NCBI GenBank assembly: GCA_937128505.1
Contig: CAKZMM010000059.1
Coordinates: 27,031 to 91,030 of the forward strand
DNA from: an uncultured Thermogutta sp.
GTDB taxonomy: Bacteria; Planctomycetota; Planctomycetia; Pirellulales; Thermoguttaceae
Reading direction: 5' to 3'
DNA length: 64,000 bases
Positions 47,784 to 54,787 of this stretch are shown piece after piece. The first letter of the stretch is position 1, and each line of letters opens with the position of its first letter. The notes beneath the pieces are model-generated. The model saw nothing but the letters and a program-made list of their open reading frames with translations, had not been told where the DNA came from and did not search any database. Made by a program: the position numbers and the translations under genes.

Positions 47784-49160
47784 ATGGTGTTAGCAGAATT
47801 GAAACCCAAGCAAGTGCGAAAGGTTGAAACGCGATATCGTCGGATTGTAACCGACATTCCCGTTCCAGAATCGCTGCCGATCCTGGAGAAGTTGCGGGCC
47901 AATGAGCCCCGATCTATGTCGGGTCAACCCCCGGTAATTTGGGATCGTGCAGAGGGGATATGTGTGTTCGACCGGTGGGGAAATCAATGGCTGGATTGGT
48001 CCAGTGGGGTTTTGGTGACTAATGCCGGTCATGCGCATCCGCGAATCCGCAAAGCCATTATCCAACAGGTTGAGCATGGGCTTTTGCACAATTATTGTTT
48101 TCCTTCGGAAATCCGAGCACGGCTTGTGGAGGCGATTGCTCAGCGAGCTCCCGAACCACTTAAAAAAGTGTTCTTGCTGACAACTGGGGCGGAGACCTGC
48201 GAGTGTGCCATCAAATTGGCGAGAACCTGGGGGAGGAAAATAGGCGGCAATCGGAAAATCACGATCGTCAGTTTCCATAATGCTTTTCACGGACGGACGC
48301 TGGGGGCCCAAATGATCGGCGGCATACCGGCGCTCAAGGAATGGATTGTGAATCTGGACAAGGATATGGTCCAGGTACCGTTTCCCGATGGCTTTCGCTG
48401 CCCGGACACAAGCTTCGGATTATTTGAGCGGTCTCTGGCGGAGCTCGGAGTGGAGCCGGACCAAGTGGCGGGGGTGATCTCCGAAACTTATCAGGGTGGA
48501 AATGCGAGCTTCGCCCCGCCGGAATACATGCAGCACTTGCGTCGGTGGTGCGACAAGCACGGAGCGCTACTGATTTTGGACGAAGTCCAGGCCGCATTCG
48601 GCCGCACGGGTGCCTATTGGGGATTCGAGCACTACGGTATCGTTCCGGACATCATGTGTTTGGGAAAGGGGATTACCAGCGGACTCCCCCTGTCGGCGGT
48701 GGTGGGCCGCCCGGATGTGATGGATTTGTATCCGCCGGGATCGATGACCTCCACCCACACGGGCAATCCCATTTGTGTAGCGGCGGCGCTGGCCAACCTG
48801 GAAGTGATTGACGAGGAAGGTTTGGTGGAAAATTCGCGAAAGATGGGCGAGATTCTCCAGCCCGGCCTTCGTGCCATCCAGGAGCGCTTCCCGCAATACA
48901 TCGGGGCAGTGCACGGGAAGGGATTGGTGGCGTCACTGCACATCGTCAAACCGGGCGGGATCGAAGCGTATCCTGAGCTGGCCAAACAGATTGTTTGGCG
49001 ATCGGTTGAAAAGGGGCTCATGTTCTTTGCTCCAGTCGGTTACATGGGGGCTTCAGTGAAGATTGCCCCGCCGCTGGTTATTCAGCAGGATGCCATCGAG
49101 GAAGGATTGCAGGTGCTGGAGGAGGCCATCGGCGAAGTCATCGAGGAATTGCCCGCTTAA
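47784..49160 (+). CDS. Class III (PLP) aminotransferase
   Basis: A 458-aa protein of the GabT/ornithine-aminotransferase fold. It has WLDWSSGVLVTNAGHAHPRI near the N-terminus, LLTTGAETCECAIKLAR for phosphate binding and ISETYQGG. LLILDEVQAAFGRTGAYWGFEHY carries the Asp that binds the PLP pyridine nitrogen, and IMCLGKGITSGLPLSAVVG the Schiff-base Lys. It transfers an amino group between an omega-amino or amino-sugar-like donor and an oxo acid in the cytosol. The start is ATG 47784. It is followed after about 320 bp by a Gfo/Idh/MocA oxidoreductase, so both may act on one substrate. Confidence 0.9.
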   Translation: MVLAELKPKQVRKVETRYRRIVTDIPVPESLPILEKLRANEPRSMSGQPPVIWDRAEGICVFDRWGNQWLDWSSGVLVTNAGHAHPRIRKAIIQQVEHGLLHNYCFPSEIRARLVEAIAQRAPEPLKKVFLLTTGAETCECAIKLARTWGRKIGGNRKITIVSFHNAFHGRTLGAQMIGGIPALKEWIVNLDKDMVQVPFPDGFRCPDTSFGLFERSLAELGVEPDQVAGVISETYQGGNASFAPPEYMQHLRRWCDKHGALLILDEVQAAFGRTGAYWGFEHYGIVPDIMCLGKGITSGLPLSAVVGRPDVMDLYPPGSMTSTHTGNPICVAAALANLEVIDEEGLVENSRKMGEILQPGLRAIQERFPQYIGAVHGKGLVASLHIVKPGGIEAYPELAKQIVWRSVEKGLMFFAPVGYMGASVKIAPPLVIQQDAIEEGLQVLEEAIGEVIEELPA

Positions 49161-49484
49161 GCGGAGGGTGGGGCGGTTAAACCTATTGGGCCTAGCCAGT
49201 TCCGCGACGCTAGACACAAATCGGAAAATCGCCGGCGCGGGACGTTAGCTACCGTGCTGACAGGGAAAGAAATCCGGAATCGATCTTGCTCGACTCTAAA
49301 GCTGGGAGCCTGGCCAGCGTTGTAACGGCTTCCATCGTCATAGCGGTGCTAGAAGTGGGATGAAAAAGCGGTGGAAGGCAAGCGGGCGTTAGGGCGTGGG
49401 TGGTTTTCGCTTCCCATTAACCGAAAGAACGGGTAAGAGGAACGGCCGATCAGCAGAATACTTCTTGATCCTGGGGAATTGCCA
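49161..49484. other. Non-coding spacer
   Basis: A 324-bp gap between aminotransferase and oxidoreductase genes. Nothing identifiable. Confidence 0.4.
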
Positions 49485-50762
49485 ATGAGCAACTTGCCGA
49501 AAGGAAAAATCGATGTGCTTTGCATTGGGGGCGGGATGATTATCCACGATCAAATCCTGCCTTCGCTTTATCATTTGCAGCGGTTGGGGTGGATCGGAAG
49601 TCTAAAGATATGCGAGATGCGGTCGGCCCCGTTGCGTGCATTGGCCGAGGAGCCGCTTTTCGCCGAAGCTTTTCCTGGACAAAGCTTTGAACCATTTCCG
49701 GCCCTGGACACACCGCCGGAAATGGTTCAGCCGGAGCTTTATCGCGAGGTGCTGGCCCGACAACCCGCCAGGCAATTGGTAGTGGTATCGGTTCCGGATC
49801 ACTTGCATGGCCCGATCATTCGAGCCGCCTTGGAACACGATCAGCACGTGCTGTGCGTCAAACCGCTGGTCCGCACGTATCGCGAGGCCAAGCAAATCGA
49901 GGAGGAAGCGCGGCGGCGCGGGCTGCTTGTTGCGGTGGAATATCACAAGCGATTCGATCGTCGTGCCTTAGAAGCGCGGCTGCAATACCGCAGGGGTCGG
50001 TTCGGGCAGTTTCGCTTAGGCGAGGCGAAGCTGATCGAACCGTACTACTATCGGCATTCCAACTTTCAAAACTGGTTTACGAAGGAGAATGCAGATCCCT
50101 TTACCTACGTTGGGTGCCACTATGTGGACCTGGTCTATTTCATTACAGGGCTCCGCCCGGTAGAAGTCGCCGTGCGCGGGGTCGAAGGTGTCTTTCCCAA
50201 TGGCAACGTTGGCTGGATGTGGTCAGCGGGCCGGGTCACCTGGGAAAACGGCGCGATTCTTTCGGTGCTAGACGGGTTGGGTTATCCGGACGAAGCACCC
50301 GGAACCAACGATCAATGCCTTGTAATCTACTGCGAGGGCGAGAATTGTGCAGGAATCATCAAACACGATGATCAATTCCGGGGGGTGGGCCACGGATACA
50401 TCGATCGGCTTTCGGGGGCGCCGTATCGGTTCGTCAGTCCCGATTACTTCCGTTTGGTGCCATGGGAGGGCGAGGGGTTGCGGCCGATCGGGTACGGATA
50501 CGACTCCATCGAAGCGAGCGTGCTGGCGGCACTGAGGGTAAATCAAGTCGGAGAAAATTTCCCGCTGGATGAAGCCTTGGCAGCACGGCAACATTTGCTT
50601 GCCGAAATCGATCAACGCGGTTTGCTGGCCACGCCGGGTAATAGCTACATCAACGAGTTGGTGACCGAAGCTGCGCGATTGTCTCTCTTGCACAATGGGT
50701 TGCCGGTTGAGATCCGTTACGATGGGGAGCCGGGAATCGCCCTTCGCGGTACCCATGCGTAG
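49485..50762 (+). CDS. Gfo/Idh/MocA-family oxidoreductase
   Basis: 425 aa from ATG 49485; a TTG two codons upstream also opens the frame, and GGGGA precedes both. The N-terminal Rossmann segment IDVLCIGGGMIIHDQILPSL binds NAD(P). HVLCVKPLVRTYREAKQIEEEARRR corresponds to the EKP motif (here CVKP) with the catalytic Lys. The family core YHKRFDRRALEAR and the C-terminal domain follow (YVGCHYVDLVYFITGLRPVEV). It probably oxidises or epimerises a sugar, inositol or aminosugar hydroxyl. It ends 68 bp before a strong hairpin. Confidence 0.88.
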   Translation: MSNLPKGKIDVLCIGGGMIIHDQILPSLYHLQRLGWIGSLKICEMRSAPLRALAEEPLFAEAFPGQSFEPFPALDTPPEMVQPELYREVLARQPARQLVVVSVPDHLHGPIIRAALEHDQHVLCVKPLVRTYREAKQIEEEARRRGLLVAVEYHKRFDRRALEARLQYRRGRFGQFRLGEAKLIEPYYYRHSNFQNWFTKENADPFTYVGCHYVDLVYFITGLRPVEVAVRGVEGVFPNGNVGWMWSAGRVTWENGAILSVLDGLGYPDEAPGTNDQCLVIYCEGENCAGIIKHDDQFRGVGHGYIDRLSGAPYRFVSPDYFRLVPWEGEGLRPIGYGYDSIEASVLAALRVNQVGENFPLDEALAARQHLLAEIDQRGLLATPGNSYINELVTEAARLSLLHNGLPVEIRYDGEPGIALRGTHA

Positions 50763-51300
50763 GGGCGTTCTTGCTCGGTGAAGGGTAAATCGACTTGGTG
50801 TCGAACTCTTCCTGAACGAATTGAAATGAGGGCTTACCGGGGCCCTATCGGTAAGCCCTCCGGGCTTGCAGTTGGGACTTCAACTGGGACGAACTACTGA
50901 ATAAGCAAGTCCCGGCGTTGGCGGATCGAAATTGATTGTGTTTGCGGTGCTGGCTGTCTACGGGGCGCGAGCCTTCGTCGGTAAGTGACAGTAATTTGAA
51001 AGAGATGGGCTTGGGCGGGAAAGCTCAACAAGCAACTGTGCCGCATGGAAACCGCCTTTCGGCGGAGCGATGAAGCGATTGGCATCGGTCACGCTCGAAT
51101 AAGGGCGGAGGCCTAGATGGTCGACTGCCTTCCGCGGGGCAAAAACGCATAGTAGAGTAGGTTCGAAGGAAATGGGGTGGGATTGGTCATGTAGGCGGCG
51201 CACCATCGATCCTCTTTCGCAAATGGTCGGGCGGCACAAAGCTTCGGCCTGGGGGCACCTTCCCCGTTTGGACTCGAATTATATTGGGAGGGATCTACTG
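50763..51300. other. Spacer with strong nested hairpins
   Basis: A 538-bp gap after the oxidoreductase gene. It holds the structure at 50830-50867. No gene is supported; the frame open from 51172 runs into the following gene without a ribosome site. Confidence 0.55.
50830..50867 (+). promoter_or_regulatory. Alternative-hairpin element (terminator or attenuator-like)
   Basis: GGGCTTACCG (50830-50839) pairs perfectly with CGGTAAGCCC (50849-50858) around a 9-nt loop. The 3' arm can instead pair with GGGCTT (50862-50867) as AAGCCC-TCC-GGGCTT. The two folds exclude each other. No T-run follows. It could end transcription of the upstream gene by another route or control the downstream gene. Confidence 0.6.
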
Positions 51301-52830
51301 ATGAGTTACACAGCGAGGAGTTGTGGAAGCTGGATCATCGTTACGGTGTTTTTGGGGCTGCACCTTTCCGGATTGCTTGGCTACGGTGGGCAGGAGAATA
51401 AAGCGGAGGTGATGAGCCTCCAGCGAACCGGGTGGAACATTCATGCCAGCCGGTTCATGTATCCGCCGGTCTTCGCGGTCATTCCCCCCGAATCTTCCCC
51501 GGCTTTCTATCTCTGTAGGATGACGGGAGCGGGGACCGAACAGAGTGTGCAATCGCCCAAGCCCGAGGTCGATCTAGCTCCGATCTGGAGTGCACTTCCC
51601 GCCGGGGCGGGGTACGAAGTGGTGATCGACGCGCAGGACAGCGACGGTCGTACTTTGGCCCGGACAAACTTTAAATTCTTCAAAGTTGCCGAATTTGGTG
51701 GGCCTTATCGGCCCGCAAAATGCAGTTATGTCGAATCGGGCCGTCGCTGCGCGGAGTATTTGCGGAAAACTCTCGAACCGTGGAAACGGGGTGAGACAAC
51801 GCCTTTGCCTTATCCGTCATTATTTGGTGCGGCATTCATTCGTCTTCTGGTGACAGATGCTCAATTTGAGCCGGGGAGTGAACGGGCCCGCGAAGCCTTG
51901 GAGATCGCCGGTCGAATTGCCCAGTATTTGATCGACCATTCTACGCCGAAGGACTGGGCCTATCCGAATATGCCCCTATCCCATCCGCCGGGTCAGTACT
52001 TGCAGATTTCACGCTCGGCGATGACGGGGCTAGCTTATGTCGACCTTTACGAAGCAACCAAAGACGCTACTTATCTGGAAGCAGCCTACCGTATTGCCGA
52101 AACTTTGGCCAGTAAGCAGCTCCCGGAGGGGCGGTGGTATTTCCGGGTGGATCCCCAAACCGGTGAAGTGCGTGAGGATTACACTTCGGATCAAGCTCAG
52201 GCTATTTGCTTTCTCGATAGGCTGATTCGGTATCATGGCCGGCAGGATTTAATTCCCGTGCGGGATCGCGCCTTACGATGGATGTTGGAAAACCCGGTTA
52301 AGACCCGGTTATGGCAGCAACAGTGGGATGATGTGCTTCTGAGGCCTCCTTACAGTAATCTTCAATTTTATGATACAGTTTTCTTGGCCGAGTATCTCCT
52401 CGCCAACGCTACCCCGGAGAATGATTACCTTCAAATCGCCGCAGAACTATTTAAGTTTGTCGAGGATCAGTTTGTCCTATGGGAAAATTCCTTCAATCGG
52501 CAGTACATCGCTCCCTCGGTGCTAGAGCAGTACGACTGTTATTTCCCCATTGACTGGCACGTGGCCCATTACATCCGTTTTTGTCAAGCGATGCACGCGG
52601 CGACGAAGGAAGAAATCTACTTGAAAAAAGCCCGGGCAATGGCAGATACTCTTACCGCCGTGCAGCATCCGGAGGGCTTTTACCCCACGTGGATGACGAC
52701 CAAACAACCATCAGAATCCGGCGAGCTTGTCGAGATCACCTACGAGGGTCTTTGGCCCAACTGTATGTCTTATGCTGCCGAGATTCTCATTCGCTTCGAT
52801 ACCTACCTTAAGCGGCAAGCTCAAGATTAA
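51301..52830 (+). CDS. Secreted six-hairpin (alpha/alpha)6 carbohydrate-active protein
   Basis: 509 aa from ATG 51301, chosen because GGAGGG lies 9 nt upstream and a signal peptide (about 8-28) follows; the frame opens at 51172. After a beta-rich N-terminal domain come repeated helical hairpins: AREALEIAGRIAQYLIDHS, TYLEAAYRIAETLASKQLPEGRWYFR and EIYLKKARAMADTLTAVQHPEGFYPTWM. These resemble glucuronyl hydrolase, unsaturated-uronate hydrolase or D-glucuronyl C5-epimerase C-terminal folds. No catalytic residue could be fixed, so the exact family is open. It probably acts on oligosaccharides outside the cytosol. Confidence 0.75.
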   Translation: MSYTARSCGSWIIVTVFLGLHLSGLLGYGGQENKAEVMSLQRTGWNIHASRFMYPPVFAVIPPESSPAFYLCRMTGAGTEQSVQSPKPEVDLAPIWSALPAGAGYEVVIDAQDSDGRTLARTNFKFFKVAEFGGPYRPAKCSYVESGRRCAEYLRKTLEPWKRGETTPLPYPSLFGAAFIRLLVTDAQFEPGSERAREALEIAGRIAQYLIDHSTPKDWAYPNMPLSHPPGQYLQISRSAMTGLAYVDLYEATKDATYLEAAYRIAETLASKQLPEGRWYFRVDPQTGEVREDYTSDQAQAICFLDRLIRYHGRQDLIPVRDRALRWMLENPVKTRLWQQQWDDVLLRPPYSNLQFYDTVFLAEYLLANATPENDYLQIAAELFKFVEDQFVLWENSFNRQYIAPSVLEQYDCYFPIDWHVAHYIRFCQAMHAATKEEIYLKKARAMADTLTAVQHPEGFYPTWMTTKQPSESGELVEITYEGLWPNCMSYAAEILIRFDTYLKRQAQD

Positions 52831-52987
52831 ATTGCGGTAAGCTCGAGCAAGAAATGGCCCTGAGGTTAAGACCGACAGGACGCATCCGGCACCCGATTGA
52901 ATAGTTGCCACATTTGCAAGCGTGAGTGATTGCATTAGGCGCCTTGCGAGACCGTAATTTTTCCGTAGGAAGGTAGGCTATGATCCC

Positions 52988-53977
52988 ATGAGCACGAGGT
53001 CCTCGCGAGAATTAGGCACCGTGGCACCGAGGCCGGATTTGATCTCGGAGCAAGGAAGGCGCAACTTTCGTGAGCGGCTGCTTGGATGCCTAGGCGGTCC
53101 CTGGCCCGAGCCGTGCGACCTGCGTCCCCAGACGCATAAGGTGGTTGAAAAGTCGGGGTATCGTATCGAATGGGTCAGCTACGAGGCTGAGCCTGGCGAC
53201 CGAGTGCCGGCACTGCTGCTTGTTCCCGATGGAGTTACTGGGGGGCACCCGGCTCCGGCGATTGCCGTCTGGCACCAACACAATGGGCAGTGGCACTTGG
53301 GCAAAAGCGAGCCGGCGGGATTGGCCGGCGATCCGATGCATCACACCGGAGTTGCAATGGTTCAAGAAGGCTACGTGGTGCTTTGCCCTGATGCCCTCTG
53401 CTTCGAGGAGCGGATGTCTGCCCATTTGCGGAACGGGGATTACGAGCGATTCGAGTTTTTGCGCTACGTGGTTTGTGGCAAATCGTTGGCCTGGAAAAAT
53501 ATCTTGGATATGCGGCGGGCCATCGACTATTTATGCATTCGGCCAGAAGTGAGGGCCGACCGCCTCGGTTGCTATGGTCACTCCATGGGCTCAACGCATA
53601 CTTGGCTTTTGGGGCCTTGGGAGGATCGTCTGAAATGCTTGGTGGGCAATTGCTGTCTCCCCACTTACGGGGCGATACATCGGCATCATCTGTTGCACTG
53701 CTTCCCCAATTTCATTCCGGGGTTGATGCAATATGGAGATACCGCGGATGTGGCGGCTTTGACCGCCCCAAAACCCTTCCTTTTGAATTTCGGTGGCCGA
53801 GACGAGGGTAGCCCGATTACGGAAGTCCGCGAAGCAATCGCCCGCATTGCTGAGGTCTACAGGGCCATGGGGGTACCAGAAAATTTTCGTGCGTATATTG
53901 AAGAAGAATCCGGGCATGTGCTTTCGCTGGGAATGTGGCAAGAAGCCCGGTGTTGGTTCGCCCGACATCTGGGCTAA
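52988..53977 (+). CDS. Alpha/beta hydrolase, dienelactone-hydrolase/acetyl-xylan-esterase-like
   Basis: A 329-aa cytosolic protein without a signal peptide; ATG at 52988 with AGGAAGG about 14 nt upstream. The nucleophile elbow is CYGHSMGSTHTW, the acid is in NFGGRDEGSPI and the His in EEESGHVLSLG. The core DRVPALLLVP and AIAVWHQHNGQWHLGKSEPAG match carbohydrate esterases that act on acyl groups of sugars. It is the last gene of the catabolic island. Confidence 0.85.
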   Translation: MSTRSSRELGTVAPRPDLISEQGRRNFRERLLGCLGGPWPEPCDLRPQTHKVVEKSGYRIEWVSYEAEPGDRVPALLLVPDGVTGGHPAPAIAVWHQHNGQWHLGKSEPAGLAGDPMHHTGVAMVQEGYVVLCPDALCFEERMSAHLRNGDYERFEFLRYVVCGKSLAWKNILDMRRAIDYLCIRPEVRADRLGCYGHSMGSTHTWLLGPWEDRLKCLVGNCCLPTYGAIHRHHLLHCFPNFIPGLMQYGDTADVAALTAPKPFLLNFGGRDEGSPITEVREAIARIAEVYRAMGVPENFRAYIEEESGHVLSLGMWQEARCWFARHLG

Positions 53978-54026
53978 GAAGAAAGTGGGCGACGTTTTCT
54001 GCGGTCGCCGTTTAGCCGGCAACCAT

Positions 54027-54054
54027 TTATTTGGGCCGAATTATTTGGGCCGAA
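54027..54054. repeat. Perfect tandem 14-bp repeat
   Basis: TTATTTGGGCCGAA occurs at 54027-54040 and 54041-54054, in the gap between the hydrolase and fliS stop codons. Confidence 0.9.
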
Positions 54055-54142
54055 AGGGGCACGAATCAAAAAGAATCTCTCAAAGCCCTGGATCGTGGAA
54101 ACCTTGGCCGATCGCAGCAGATCGCAGATAGTCAAAGGCAGC

Positions 54143-54658
54143 CTAGGCTTCGGCCACGAACCTTAAAGTTTCCGGTGGGAAGTCGCTGGGAGAATCATCC
54201 TTCCACGAGCACAACTGCGGGCTACTGGTCGGCAATTCCTGAGAGCTTTCTACCACAGCGAGGGAATCTATTTGGGAGGATGATTCCTCGGCAAGTCGGC
54301 GGCATACTTCGCTCCATGTTTCCCGTTCGATCTCTAAAACACGGATGATCTCATCTAATTTCTGGATGTCTTGCCGGGCCCGTGCTTCCACCAGTCTGGT
54401 GTACAGAAACGTGTACACCGCAGCTACACGACGGGTAACTTCGGGCAAGATATCCTTTCGCAGGCCGCCCAGGATTTCCGCAATAATGGCTCGCGCTTGT
54501 GCTAGGAACTCGTAGCCTTTCTCGATTTTGCCCTGCTCCCATAAGGCTTTGGTTTTGTGGAGGTATCGAATCGCCCCTTCGATTAGAAGGAGCTGTAGCC
54601 TCTGTGGGGGGGCTGTGAAAACTTCTGTCGCCAGGTATCCGGTTGGCTCAAAACCCAT
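54143..54658 (-). CDS. fliS: Flagellar export chaperone FliS
   Basis: A 171-aa protein, somewhat longer than typical FliS (about 125-140). The core EVFTAPPQRLQLLLIEGAIRYL followed by a five-helix bundle is characteristic. FliS binds the flagellin C-terminus in the cytosol and prevents early polymerisation. The C-terminal 35 residues are a Ser/Pro-rich extension. It follows fliD after 129 bp on the same strand, the common fliD-fliS order. Confidence 0.9.
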   Translation of the reverse strand: MGFEPTGYLATEVFTAPPQRLQLLLIEGAIRYLHKTKALWEQGKIEKGYEFLAQARAIIAEILGGLRKDILPEVTRRVAAVYTFLYTRLVEARARQDIQKLDEIIRVLEIERETWSEVCRRLAEESSSQIDSLAVVESSQELPTSSPQLCSWKDDSPSDFPPETLRFVAEA

Positions 54659-54787
54659 CCTTGTGATCCCTTATTAGATCTGATCACCGCCTTTTCAATT
54701 CGGCCACTTCGGGCTTCGTGATTTGCACGGGCTATGCGCGAGGAAGCGTTTGCCGCGGAGGCCATTTTGTGGTTCCGGCCGGCGGTC

